Source: Duganella phyllosphaerae
Lineage (GTDB): Bacteria; Pseudomonadota; Gammaproteobacteria; Burkholderiales; Burkholderiaceae_D
Direction: 5' to 3'
DNA length: 64,000 nucleotides
Assembly: GCF_001758785.1 (NCBI RefSeq)
Contig: NZ_LROM01000081.1
Span: 19,563-83,562, forward strand
Of this stretch, positions 17,003 to 25,992 are shown piece by piece (within the stretch, counting starts at the first letter, position 1; each line of letters opens with the position of its first letter). The notes under the pieces were generated by a model. That model had not been told where the DNA came from. It was given only the letters and a program-made list of their open reading frames with translations, and did no database searches. The position numbers and the translations under genes were made by a program.

Positions 17003-20000
17003 TTAGTTGCGTAGATTCAGGCCGATCATGATGCGGCGGCCGGCGTACGCGGAGTCGAGCAGGTTCGGCGTGCCGTCGGCAAACGGCGCATAGTGTGCCT
17101 GGCTGTTCGAGGTGGACGACAGGTTCAGGTTGCGGCCTTCGGCAAAGATCTCGAGGTTCTGGTTGATGCGGTACGAGATCTTGGCGTCCACGTAGCGGGT
17201 GGCGTCCTTGAAGGTTGGCGAGCCCGGGTTGTAGGGAATGAAGGTGGTGCGACCGCCGCCTTCGCTCGGATAGTTGTTGACCGAGTTCTGGCCGCAGGCG
17301 GCGATGCAGTTGAACTTCTGGCCCACTGCCTGCAATGCAATCCGCGCCGAGAACTTGCCGTCGTCGTACCAGAGGGCGGCGTTATAGGTGTACTTCGACT
17401 CGCCCATCGGCGGCAGTTCTTCGCCGGTCAGCAGGTCAACCACGCGCGCCGTGGTATTGCTCGATTTCAGCTTGGTGTAGTTGAAGTCGAAACCGGTGTA
17501 GCGCAGCAGCCATGGCAGGAACGTGAAGGCCGTCTTGCCGCCCACTTCCACTCCCTTGCGGGTGATAGTCGGGCCGTTTTCGTAGGTGCGATAGTCGAAG
17601 TCGAGATTGTCGACCGGACGACCGGTTTGCGGATCGACGATGCCGGTGCCGTCGAAGATGCGCACATCGCTGCGGCCAACCACGGTGTTACCACCTACAA
17701 CGCCGACCTGGCGGAAGCCGGCGATCGACAGGTTAGTGTCATTGTTCGGATACCATTCGAGCGCCAGATTCTGGTTCTTGTTGGTTTGTGCACGCAGCGC
17801 CGGATTGCCGATGGTGCCACTGCAAGTCTGGTCCTGAGCCTCGGTACCATCGTCGGCCAGCTTACGCTGGTCGTAGGTGCATTCACCGACCGGGATCAGC
17901 GCGCCTACCGGTGGCCGTGCCACGGTCTTGGCGCGGTTGTAGCGCAGTACCACCTGGTCCGGCACCAGCCACATCGACAGGTTCAGCACCGGCAGGTAAT
18001 CGGTGGTCTTGGCGTGGAACGTGGTGGGTTTGCGCGTGGTAGCCGACACTGTACCGCCCTGTTCGTTAGGCCGTTCCTTGTTGTAGACGCCAGGCACGAT
18101 CAAGACCGAGGTCAGTCCCATGTTGCCGGTGGCGGTGATCTTGGTGCGCACCATGCGGTAGCCGAAATTGCCGTCAAGCTCCATGCCAAAAGGCAGCGAC
18201 CAGTTGGTGAAAGGGATTTCGCTCATGCTAAAGTCGGTCATCAGGTAGCCGGAAGTGACTTTTTCCTTGAACTTGTTGACCGGCTGCGCATAGACCTTGC
18301 CGTCGCTGGCCATGCATTCCTTGACGCAGTCGAAATTGACATTTGGCGACCCCACCAGCTTGAACACTTTTTCCACGTCGATCTGGTTCCAGCCGTTGAT
18401 AATGCCGGCAGGCCGGTCCGGCATGCCATTGAAGAACGTCGAGTTTGGCGCTTTCATCGATTGCGCGATGATGTCCTGGAACTGTTGCTGGGACATGTAC
18501 GTCGTGCCGGAATTGGCCGACGCCGGGTTGGTGCTGGCCACGTAACCGGTCTGGCAAGGCCTGCCGCCCGCGCCCAGCGAGCCCGCAGTGTTGGTGCAGC
18601 CGGTGAAGAAGCTGCGCACATTGGCGCTCGGGAGTATCACCGCTGGGACATAGCCGGCCTTGCCGAATTCGCCCACCGCACTCTGCACGGTGTTGCCGCC
18701 GCCGCCCCAGGTGCTGCCCGAGGTATTGCGCAAGTTAAAGCCTGCTTTGATGCGGTTGAAGAAAGGAATCGCCTCGCCGAGGGCGTAGCTGAAGTCTGCC
18801 TTGGCGGTTTTCTCTTCGGTTTCCGCCATCTTGGGGCTGAAAGTAATTTGCGGCGATTGGGTGACGGCCGGCAATTGCCCAGCGGTGTAGGCCGGAGTGG
18901 CCACCGGATTGTTCGGTCCGGCAGGAACTGCTGCGGTGCCATTGATGGTGGGACGTGCGACTGAGTAAATACTCGGATCTGCCTGATTGAAAGTGCTGCC
19001 CGGCGCGAATTCATAAGTCCACAAACCGTTCGGCAAGACCTTCATGGTGGCTGGTCCGTAGTTGTAGCTCCAGTTGGTGCGCTTGTCGCCACGGCGCCAG
19101 TCCGACTTGGAGTCGCCGACGAAGAATTCGGCGGTGAAGCCACCGTTGCGGTAGGTACCGCCCGTTTGCAGGTAGCGCGTCGACGTTTCCATCGCATTGA
19201 AAATCTGGTCGGTATTGACATTGCCGTCGGTGATCGTCATTTGCGTGACGTGGTGGTTGGCGTCCACCACCACCGAGCGAGGATCGACGTTCGCCACCGC
19301 ACCCTGGTACGGATAGGCGTTGGTGACAAAGCTGGCGTTGTCGTACAGGTAGTAGCCGGAGCCGGCGACCGGGCGGCGGATGCCGTTGACGCCGGTGACC
19401 GTATCCCGGAAGGCGATATTGTTATAGGTCGGGCTGTTGGTGAGCGTCGGATTGACATTGAGTCCGCCCAGGCCGTAGGTCATGAAGGTATCGTCCACCT
19501 CGCGCTTGGAGTAGTTGACCTTGCCATATACGCTCAACTCGTTGTTGACCTTGAAGTCGAACCGCAGGTCGATGTTCTTGCGTTCGTCTTCCTGGCGCTT
19601 TTGAATGAAACGCACCAGTGATGGCGTGTAGTCATTCCATTGGTTCAGGCACGACAGCAGCTCGTTGCCACGATGGTTGACCGCAGCGTTAACCGAGTTG
19701 GAGACGATGGAGTTGCGCTGCGCGGTCGTCAGGTTGGGGAAGGCTGCATAGCAGTCGGCCTTGGTTTTGGCGGCCGCCGATTTGGTCAGCAGTTCCATCG
19801 GCGTCGACGCGTTGAAGAAGCCGCCGCCGTTCAGGCCCGACTGCAAGGTAGGCTGGTTGACTGACACGTCGTTGCGCGACAAGGTTCCCGGCTGGTACGT
19901 GAAGGTCTTGTTCGGCGAATTGTCGAAGTCGATCGCGCGCGCATAGCCGGCATTGCCGGACGTGGCGATCTGGGAAGAGTGCGACTCGTTGACCACGCGC

Positions 20001-20737
20001 GAGGTCGAGGCATTGACCATCACGCCCAGGCGGTTGTCCAGGAACTTTTTGGTGGCAATCAGGTTGGCGTCGGGGGTCCATTTCTCGTTGATCGAGCTTT
20101 GCGAGCCGGCCACGCGCAGCGAGACGAACGGCTCCTTGAAATCGAGGCTGGTGCGGGTCTTGATGATGATGCCGCCACCGAGCGAACCTTCGGTCATGTC
20201 GGCAGTCGAACCCTTGACCACATCGACGCTCTTGATCAGGTCGGCCGACAGCGAACGGAACTCGGTGCCACGGCCGCTGCCGCCACCGTTCATGTCGGTA
20301 CCGCCTGCCGATTGCACGCCCTGGCCGTCGATCTCGACCCGGGTCAGATCGGCCGAGTTGCCGCGAATCGCCACGCTGACGCCTTCACCGAAATCGCCGC
20401 GATCGAGCGCCACGCCGGAGATACGCGAAATCGCTTCGCCGATGTTACGGTCAGGGAAGGAACCGACGTCTTCCGCGACGATGGAATCCATTGCGGTGGC
20501 GGCGTTCTTCTTGCGTTCGATGGCGGACTGCTGCGAAGCGCGGGTGCCTTGCACCACGACTTTCTTGACTTCGCCTTCGGCGGAAGCTGGAGCTACGGCG
20601 CCCTGCGCTGGCTGGGTCGGTTGCGTCGGTTGCATATCCTGCGCAGCGGCATAACCGCTGGCAAAGAACGAAGCGAGTGCAATCGAAATGGCGTAGCTGA
20701 GCGGCTTACGGCGGGTGCCGTAATCGGTGATGATCAT
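17003..20737 (-). CDS. TonB-dependent receptor (large, TIGR01782-like)
   Basis: 1244 residues. Signal peptide (PLSYAISIALASFFASGYAAA), a Gln/Pro/Thr-rich spacer, a TonB-box-like stretch (EVKKVVVQGTRASQQSAIERKK), the plug (about 75-210: RNIGEAISRISGVALDRGDFGEGVSVAIRG, EGSLGGGIIIKTRT) and a 22-strand-type barrel ending in an aromatic/charged last strand (RRIMIGLNLRN). It is longer than the usual 900-1000 residues because of large extracellular loops. It would import a bulky substrate, in this family often oligosaccharides, across the outer membrane. A strong AGGGAGA precedes the ATG. A decayed receptor C-terminus lies upstream. No neighbouring hydrolase reveals the substrate. Confidence 0.93.
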   Translation of the reverse strand: MIITDYGTRRKPLSYAISIALASFFASGYAAAQDMQPTQPTQPAQGAVAPASAEGEVKKVVVQGTRASQQSAIERKKNAATAMDSIVAEDVGSFPDRNIGEAISRISGVALDRGDFGEGVSVAIRGNSADLTRVEIDGQGVQSAGGTDMNGGGSGRGTEFRSLSADLIKSVDVVKGSTADMTEGSLGGGIIIKTRTSLDFKEPFVSLRVAGSQSSINEKWTPDANLIATKKFLDNRLGVMVNASTSRVVNESHSSQIATSGNAGYARAIDFDNSPNKTFTYQPGTLSRNDVSVNQPTLQSGLNGGGFFNASTPMELLTKSAAAKTKADCYAAFPNLTTAQRNSIVSNSVNAAVNHRGNELLSCLNQWNDYTPSLVRFIQKRQEDERKNIDLRFDFKVNNELSVYGKVNYSKREVDDTFMTYGLGGLNVNPTLTNSPTYNNIAFRDTVTGVNGIRRPVAGSGYYLYDNASFVTNAYPYQGAVANVDPRSVVVDANHHVTQMTITDGNVNTDQIFNAMETSTRYLQTGGTYRNGGFTAEFFVGDSKSDWRRGDKRTNWSYNYGPATMKVLPNGLWTYEFAPGSTFNQADPSIYSVARPTINGTAAVPAGPNNPVATPAYTAGQLPAVTQSPQITFSPKMAETEEKTAKADFSYALGEAIPFFNRIKAGFNLRNTSGSTWGGGGNTVQSAVGEFGKAGYVPAVILPSANVRSFFTGCTNTAGSLGAGGRPCQTGYVASTNPASANSGTTYMSQQQFQDIIAQSMKAPNSTFFNGMPDRPAGIINGWNQIDVEKVFKLVGSPNVNFDCVKECMASDGKVYAQPVNKFKEKVTSGYLMTDFSMSEIPFTNWSLPFGMELDGNFGYRMVRTKITATGNMGLTSVLIVPGVYNKERPNEQGGTVSATTRKPTTFHAKTTDYLPVLNLSMWLVPDQVVLRYNRAKTVARPPVGALIPVGECTYDQRKLADDGTEAQDQTCSGTIGNPALRAQTNKNQNLALEWYPNNDTNLSIAGFRQVGVVGGNTVVGRSDVRIFDGTGIVDPQTGRPVDNLDFDYRTYENGPTITRKGVEVGGKTAFTFLPWLLRYTGFDFNYTKLKSSNTTARVVDLLTGEELPPMGESKYTYNAALWYDDGKFSARIALQAVGQKFNCIAACGQNSVNNYPSEGGGRTTFIPYNPGSPTFKDATRYVDAKISYRINQNLEIFAEGRNLNLSSTSNSQAHYAPFADGTPNLLDSAYAGRRIMIGLNLRN

Positions 20738-20997
20738 GTCTGTCTCCCTGAGTGGCCATATGGCCTGTTTTGATATGCGGCTGTGATCGCCCGCTGATAT
20801 TTGAGTAGTAGTCTAGTGTCGAAATTTGGGCAGTGGATTGCAAGAAGAGAAAGAATCACCGGCGTGATCAGTACTGTCGCTTTAACGCAAATGCGCGAAT
20901 TACCTGCGGCATTTTGATATCGCTCTGTATTGCGGCGCAAAAAAATCGCCCGGCGATCGCGCACTGCGTTGATTGTTTATTGACCTGGTGTGCTTAT

Positions 20998-21099
20998 TTA
21001 GTTGCGGTCGTGCCTGCCGAGCATGATGCGGCGTCCCGCATAGGCGACATCGAGCGGATTCGGCATGCCGCCGTCAGTGCCGGAGTAGGGGTCCTGGAA
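20998..21099 (-). pseudogene. Remnant of a TonB-dependent receptor C-terminus
   Basis: On the minus strand 33 codons plus a TAA stop read ...PNPLDVAYAGRRMILGRHDRN, matching the end of the neighbouring receptor (PNLLDSAYAGRRIMIGLNLRN) in spacing, AYAGRR core and exact stop position. An in-frame stop precedes it and nothing further upstream matches, so only the last barrel strand of a former paralogue survives. Nucleotide similarity to 17003-17100 is also evident. Confidence 0.75.
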
Positions 21100-21128
21100 T
21101 TATCTTAATGATATTCTTTTGTTGACTG

Positions 21129-21143
21129 TGGCAGCGTGATCGC
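21129..21143 (+). promoter_or_regulatory. Candidate sigma-54 promoter of PEP-CTERM gene
   Basis: TGGCAG-N5-TCGC, versus consensus TGGCAC-N5-TTGC; the key GG and GC doublets are present with correct 10-base spacing. It lies 54 bases upstream of the ATG at 21197. PEP-CTERM regulons in related bacteria depend on RpoN with the PrsK/PrsR pair. Confidence 0.5.
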
Positions 21144-21196
21144 CGCAGCTGATTCGGCGTGATTCCAAGCTCAACTTCCACACAGAGGGATACATC

Positions 21197-21739
21197 ATGA
21201 ACATGCTCCGCGTTGCAAGGAACCTGATGATTGTTTTTGTATTGGCGCTAGCCGCCATCAATCCGGCCCGCGCCGGTTTGGCTGGCGATGCGGTCAGGAT
21301 TACGTATTTCTATCCCGACCTGGATACGCCCGCTACCGATTTCGGCACATCGGTCATTTCCGGCGCCGGCACCGACTTCGTCGACCCGCGCGGTGTGTTC
21401 ACCCTGCGCGTGACCGATACGCAGATAATCGCCACCGACTTCAATTTTTCCGCATTCTGGTTGCCTGCCGCATTCAATGGACTGGTCGTCGCCAACCTGA
21501 GCGACAGTTTTACGCCCGTGTTTTCGGTCGCTCCAGCAACCAATATGGCGGGCTTCGGCGCTGACAACGTCGTCATCTCGGGCAATACACTGCGCATCAA
21601 CTGGCAGGGATTGAGCTTCGATCAGGGTACGCGCGTGGTGGTAAATCTTGGCGTGGTCCCCGAGCCGCATGCGTGGGCCATGATGGTGGGCGGCCTCGCA
21701 CTGTTGGGCTTGGCAGCACGTCGGCGCCGACCGGGCTGA
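21197..21739 (+). CDS. PEP-CTERM sorting domain protein
   Basis: 180 residues. Signal peptide (LMIVFVLALAAINPARA), a beta-rich body of about 125 residues with low similarity to known domains, and a complete C-terminal sorting signal: VPEP at 154-157, a hydrophobic helix (WAMMVGGLALLGLAA) and RRRR. Such proteins are cut by exosortase (XrtA-type) and attached to or released at the cell surface, usually in bacteria that make an associated exopolysaccharide. The ribosome site GAGGGA lies just before the ATG. No exosortase is in this window; EPS genes begin 6 kb to the right. Confidence 0.92.
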   Translation: MNMLRVARNLMIVFVLALAAINPARAGLAGDAVRITYFYPDLDTPATDFGTSVISGAGTDFVDPRGVFTLRVTDTQIIATDFNFSAFWLPAAFNGLVVANLSDSFTPVFSVAPATNMAGFGADNVVISGNTLRINWQGLSFDQGTRVVVNLGVVPEPHAWAMMVGGLALLGLAARRRRPG

Positions 21740-21833
21740 GGCCGGGGCTGCGGACATAGCGCAGGGGGCGGGTGCTGTATAATCATGGCATTCCGCCTAA
21801 CGGCATGATTTCAATAGAAAAACCTCATTACAG

Positions 21834-23435
21834 ATGCTCTCTACAGCCAATATCACGATGCAGTTCGGCGCCAAGCCGTTGTTTGAAAACATCTCCGTCA
21901 AGTTCGGCGATGGCAACCGTTATGGCCTGATCGGCGCCAACGGCTGCGGCAAATCGACGTTCATGAAAATCCTCGGCGGCGATCTCGACCCGTCCGGCGG
22001 CAACGTCATGCTCGACACCAACGAACGCCTGGGCAAGCTGCGCCAGGACCAGTTTGCCTTTGAAGACATGCGCGTGCTCGACGTAGTGATGATGGGCCAC
22101 ACCGAGATGTGGGCGGCAATGCAGGAGCGCGACGCCATCTACGCCAACCTGGAAGCGACCGACGACGACTACATGAAGGCCGCCGAACTGGAAGGCAAAG
22201 TGTCCGAGTACGACGGCTACACGGCCGAGTCGCGTGCCGGCGAACTGCTGCTGGGCGCCGGCGTGGCGATCGAGCTGCACCAGGGACCGATGAGCAATGT
22301 ATCGCCAGGCTGGAAGCTGCGCGTGCTGCTGGCGCAGGCGCTGTTCTCGAACCCGGACATTTTGCTGCTCGACGAACCGACCAACAACCTGGACATCAAC
22401 ACGATTCGCTGGCTGGAAGACGTGCTCAACGAGCGCAACTCCACCATGATCATCATTTCCCACGATCGCCACTTCCTCAACCAGGTGTGCACCCACGTGG
22501 CCGACATGGATTACGGCACGCTGAAAATCTACCCGGGCAACTACGACGAGTACATGTTCGCCTCCACCCAGGCGCGCAACCAGCAACTGGCCAACAATGC
22601 CAAGGCCAAGGAAAAGGTCGCCGAGCTGCAAGACTTCGTGCGCCGCTTCGCTGCCAACAAGTCCAAGGCCCGCCAGGCCACGTCGCGCGCCAAGCAGATC
22701 GACAAGATCAAGGTCGACGACATCAAGCCATCGTCGCGCGCCTATCCGTTCGTGCGCTTCGACGGCGAGAAAAAGCTGCACCGCCTGGCAGTCGAGGTGG
22801 ACAGCATCTCCAAGACCTACGACCGCACGCTGTTCAACAACTTCAGCATCATGGTCGAAGCAGGCGAACGCATCGCCATCATCGGCGCCAACGGCGCCGG
22901 TAAAACCACCATGCTGCGCTGCATTGGCGGCGACGACATCGCCCACCTGCACGCGGACCACGGCATGGTCAAGTGGGCGGAAAACGCCAACGTCGGCTAC
23001 ATGCCGCAAGACCCGACCGAAGAATTTGCCAAAGACATTACGCTGACCGACTGGATGGGCAACTGGACCCAAGAGGGCGACGACGACCAGGCCGTGCGCT
23101 CGATCCTGGGTCGCCTGCTGTTCGGCGGCGACGAGGTGAAAAAATCGGTAAAGGTGCTGTCCGGTGGCGAGAAGGGCCGCATGATGTACGGCAAGCTGAT
23201 GCTGGGCCGCCACAACGTGCTGCTGCTCGATGAACCGACCAATCACATGGACATGGAATCGATCGAGTCGCTCAACATCGCGCTGGAAAAATATGCGGGC
23301 ACGCTGATCTTCGTTTCGCACGACCGCGAATTCGTGTCGTCGCTGGCCAACCGCATCATCGAAATCAAGGAAAACGAAGTTGTCGACTTCCGTGGCAACT
23401 ACGAGGAGTACCTGACCAGCCAGGGCATCGACTGA
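21834..23435 (+). CDS. ybiT: ABC-F ATPase, YbiT subfamily
   Basis: 533 residues with two ABC cassettes and no membrane part. Cassette 1 has Walker [10 protein letters not shown] and [11 protein letters not shown]; cassette 2 has GANGAGKTT, the signature LSGGEKGRM and [11 protein letters not shown]. The linker (about 240-300) is Lys/Arg-rich, as in ribosome-binding ABC-F factors. The N-terminus ([31 protein letters not shown]) follows E. coli YbiT closely. The first signature is [12 protein letters not shown], a subfamily trait. It probably acts on ribosomes stalled in the E-site. nadA begins 2 bases after the stop. Confidence 0.95.
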   Translation: MLSTANITMQFGAKPLFENISVKFGDGNRYGLIGANGCGKSTFMKILGGDLDPSGGNVMLDTNERLGKLRQDQFAFEDMRVLDVVMMGHTEMWAAMQERDAIYANLEATDDDYMKAAELEGKVSEYDGYTAESRAGELLLGAGVAIELHQGPMSNVSPGWKLRVLLAQALFSNPDILLLDEPTNNLDINTIRWLEDVLNERNSTMIIISHDRHFLNQVCTHVADMDYGTLKIYPGNYDEYMFASTQARNQQLANNAKAKEKVAELQDFVRRFAANKSKARQATSRAKQIDKIKVDDIKPSSRAYPFVRFDGEKKLHRLAVEVDSISKTYDRTLFNNFSIMVEAGERIAIIGANGAGKTTMLRCIGGDDIAHLHADHGMVKWAENANVGYMPQDPTEEFAKDITLTDWMGNWTQEGDDDQAVRSILGRLLFGGDEVKKSVKVLSGGEKGRMMYGKLMLGRHNVLLLDEPTNHMDMESIESLNIALEKYAGTLIFVSHDREFVSSLANRIIEIKENEVVDFRGNYEEYLTSQGID

Positions 23436-23437
23436 TC

Positions 23438-24583
23438 ATGCAAACCCTGGAAATCAAACCGGTCGAGTACGAGCATCCGCAAGACGGCGCCAGCTGCGTG
23501 GCCCATGCCTGGGCCCGTACGCCAGCCACTCCCACGGCCGACCAGCGCACCGCGCTCAAGGCCCGCATCAAGCAGCTGCTGGTCGAGCGCGAAGCGGTGC
23601 TGGTCGCGCATTACTATGTCGATGCCGACCTGCAGGACCTGGCCGAGGAAACCGGCGGCTGCGTGTCCGATTCGCTGGAGATGGCGCGCTTCGGCCGTGA
23701 TCATGCCGCCAGGACGCTGATCGTGGCCGGCGTGCGCTTCATGGGCGAAACCGCCAAGATCCTCAGCCCTGAAAAACGCATCCTGATGCCGGACCTCGAC
23801 GCCACCTGTTCGCTCGACCTGGGCTGCCCGGTGGACGAGTTCACGGCGTTCTGCGACCAGCACCCGGACCGCACGGTGGTGGTGTACGCCAACACCAGTG
23901 CGGCCGTCAAGGCGCGCGCCGACTGGATGGTGACGTCATCGATCGGCCTCGATATCGTCAAGCACCTGCATGCGCAGGGCAAGAAAATCCTGTGGGCGCC
24001 AGACAAACACCTGGGCGGCTACATTCAGAAAGAAACCGGCGCCGACATGCTGCTGTGGCAGGGCTCCTGCCTGGTGCACGATGAGTTCAAGGGCGTGGAA
24101 CTGGACCTGCTCAAGGAGCAGTACCCGGACGCGAAAGTGCTGGTGCACCCGGAGTCGCCGGCCAACGTGGTAGCGCTGGCCGACGTGGTCGGTTCCACCA
24201 CGCAGATCATCAACGCTGCCGTGGAGATGGACGCCGACACCTTCATCGTCGCCACCGACAACGGCATCCTGCACAAGATGCAGGCCGCCGCGCCAGGTAA
24301 AAAATTCATCGTCGCGCCCACGGCCGGCAATAGCGCCACGTGCAAGAGCTGCGCACATTGTCCGTGGATGGCGATGAACGGTCTGCAAAATCTGGCCGAC
24401 CTGCTGGAGAACATGGACACCGTGACCTCGAACGAAATCTTCGTTGACGCTGAAATCGGCCAGCAGGCCGTGGTGGCGATCAACCGCATGCTGGACTTTG
24501 CGGCAGCCAAAAAAGCCAAGGTGCAGCCGGGCCCGGACCTGGGCCAGGAAGCGCAACTGTTTTCGGGAATTGGACCGGCATGA
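23438..24583 (+). CDS. nadA: Quinolinate synthase
   Basis: 381 residues. It condenses iminoaspartate with dihydroxyacetone phosphate to quinolinate in NAD synthesis. The three cluster cysteines are recognisable in [20 protein letters not shown] and [13 protein letters not shown], with the substrate motifs [14 protein letters not shown] and [11 protein letters not shown]. It is slightly longer than E. coli NadA owing to an N-terminal extension of about 30 residues, common in betaproteobacteria. It overlaps nadC by 4 bases (ATGA) and follows ybiT closely. Confidence 0.97.
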   Translation: MQTLEIKPVEYEHPQDGASCVAHAWARTPATPTADQRTALKARIKQLLVEREAVLVAHYYVDADLQDLAEETGGCVSDSLEMARFGRDHAARTLIVAGVRFMGETAKILSPEKRILMPDLDATCSLDLGCPVDEFTAFCDQHPDRTVVVYANTSAAVKARADWMVTSSIGLDIVKHLHAQGKKILWAPDKHLGGYIQKETGADMLLWQGSCLVHDEFKGVELDLLKEQYPDAKVLVHPESPANVVALADVVGSTTQIINAAVEMDADTFIVATDNGILHKMQAAAPGKKFIVAPTAGNSATCKSCAHCPWMAMNGLQNLADLLENMDTVTSNEIFVDAEIGQQAVVAINRMLDFAAAKKAKVQPGPDLGQEAQLFSGIGPA

Positions 24584-25449
24584 TGAGCACCCTCAAGAAT
24601 ACCTTTGCGCCGTTCGACGACGCCCTGCGCACCGCTTTCGAGGCCAACCTGCTGGCAGCTTTGCTGGAAGACGTGGGCACCGGCGATCTGACCGGCCTGC
24701 TGGTGCCGGACGGCGGGAGCGTGACGGCCCGCGTGATCGTGCGCGAAGACGCCGTGCTGTGCGGCGCCCCGTGGTTCGAGGGCGTGATGAACTGCCTGCA
24801 GGCCGGCATCGAGATCGACTGGCAGTACGCCGAAGGCGACCTGATGACGGCCGACAGCGTGGTCTGCACCCTGACCGGGCCTGCGCGCGCGCTGCTCACG
24901 GCCGAACGTTCTGCGCTGAACTTCCTGCAACTGCTCTCAAGCGTGGCCACTGCCACCCGCAAATACGTGGACGTGATTGCCGGCACCCGCGCCGCCATCC
25001 TCGACACCCGCAAAACCTTGCCCGGCCTGCGGCTGGCGCAAAAGTACGCGGTGCGTGTGGGCGGGGGCCAGAACCAGCGCCTGGCGCTGTACGACGGCAT
25101 CCTGATCAAGGAAAACCATATCGCAGCAGCCGGCGGCGTCACCAACGCGGTGCTGGCAGCCAAACGCCTCGACGCGGGCGTGACGATCCAGGTGGAAGTT
25201 GAAAATCTGGCCGAGCTGAAAGAGGCGCTGGACGCCGGCGCGGTCTCGGTCCTGCTCGACAACTTCAGCACCGACTTGATGCGCGAAGCGGTGGCGATGA
25301 ATGCGGGCAGGGCGCTGCTGGAAGCGTCTGGCGGCATCAACTTCGATACCGTGCGGGCGATTGCGGAAACCGGCGTTGACCGCATCTCTATCGGCAGCCT
25401 GACCAAGGATATTCGGGCGACCGATTTCTCGTTGCGGATAATTGGTTAA
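24580..25449 (+). CDS. nadC: Nicotinate-nucleotide pyrophosphorylase (quinolinate phosphoribosyltransferase)
   Basis: 289 residues. It decarboxylates quinolinate and attaches it to PRPP to give nicotinate mononucleotide. Motifs: [29 protein letters not shown], the basic [31 protein letters not shown] and the terminal [12 protein letters not shown]. It starts within the nadA stop and completes a ybiT-nadA-nadC transcription unit. Its last 4 bases overlap the convergent acetyltransferase. Confidence 0.97.
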   Translation: MMSTLKNTFAPFDDALRTAFEANLLAALLEDVGTGDLTGLLVPDGGSVTARVIVREDAVLCGAPWFEGVMNCLQAGIEIDWQYAEGDLMTADSVVCTLTGPARALLTAERSALNFLQLLSSVATATRKYVDVIAGTRAAILDTRKTLPGLRLAQKYAVRVGGGQNQRLALYDGILIKENHIAAAGGVTNAVLAAKRLDAGVTIQVEVENLAELKEALDAGAVSVLLDNFSTDLMREAVAMNAGRALLEASGGINFDTVRAIAETGVDRISIGSLTKDIRATDFSLRIIG

Positions 25450-25988
25450 ATCGTTTTGCGCATCCGTACCAGCGGCACCTGCAATGGCCGGTTCGCCGGT
25501 CCGGGCAGCGTGATGTCGATATTCTCCACCTTCTCGAAGCCGCACGCAGCATAGAGCGGCACCCCTGGCAGTGTGGCTGCCAGTTCCAGCGTGGTAAAGC
25601 CGCCAGCGGCGGCAGCCTCGGTGCACCAGGTCAGCAGCAGCCTGCCGTAACCGCGCCGCGCTGCCCACGGCTCGACAAAGAAGGCGCGGATGCGCGCCGG
25701 TTCGATTGCCGGGTCGAGCAGGGGATCGGCCTGCTGCTTGATGCGGTCGGCGCCAAACAGCGTGGCGCGGCGGCTCCAACCCCCGCACGCCACCATCTTT
25801 CCTGCTTCTTCCACGATAAAGTACGTCCGGTCCGTGACCAGCTGGGTATCGACGCCGAATACGTGGTCGGTGATCGCGCGCGCCTGTTCGGGCGTGTAAA
25901 AACCTGCGCTCAGGTCGATGCCCGAGCGGCAAATCAGCGCTTCCATCGCAGCGATGTCGTCGTGAACGGCGGCGCGGACGGTTGGCAT
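25446..25988 (-). CDS. GNAT-family N-acetyltransferase
   Basis: 180 residues in one GNAT fold. The acetyl-CoA pyrophosphate loop is recognisable as EPWAARRGYGRLLLTWC (R-x-x-G-x-G/A type), followed by LPGVPLYAACGFEKVE. The substrate is unknown. The start ATG at 25988 lies 4 bases after the nadB stop on the same strand, so it is probably translated from the nadB transcript. An upstream in-frame extension (to 26075) overlaps nadB and is rejected. Confidence 0.9.
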   Translation of the reverse strand: MPTVRAAVHDDIAAMEALICRSGIDLSAGFYTPEQARAITDHVFGVDTQLVTDRTYFIVEEAGKMVACGGWSRRATLFGADRIKQQADPLLDPAIEPARIRAFFVEPWAARRGYGRLLLTWCTEAAAAGGFTTLELAATLPGVPLYAACGFEKVENIDITLPGPANRPLQVPLVRMRKTI

Positions 25989-25992
25989 GGCC

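Larger units (their letters stand above)
20738..21196. other. Intergenic region with receptor remnant
   Basis: 459 bases without an intact gene. The part next to the receptor (20738-20990) is relatively AT-rich and should hold its promoter, but I see no convincing box. The middle contains the receptor remnant (20998-21099); the right part contains the sigma-54-like site of the PEP-CTERM gene. Confidence 0.6.
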
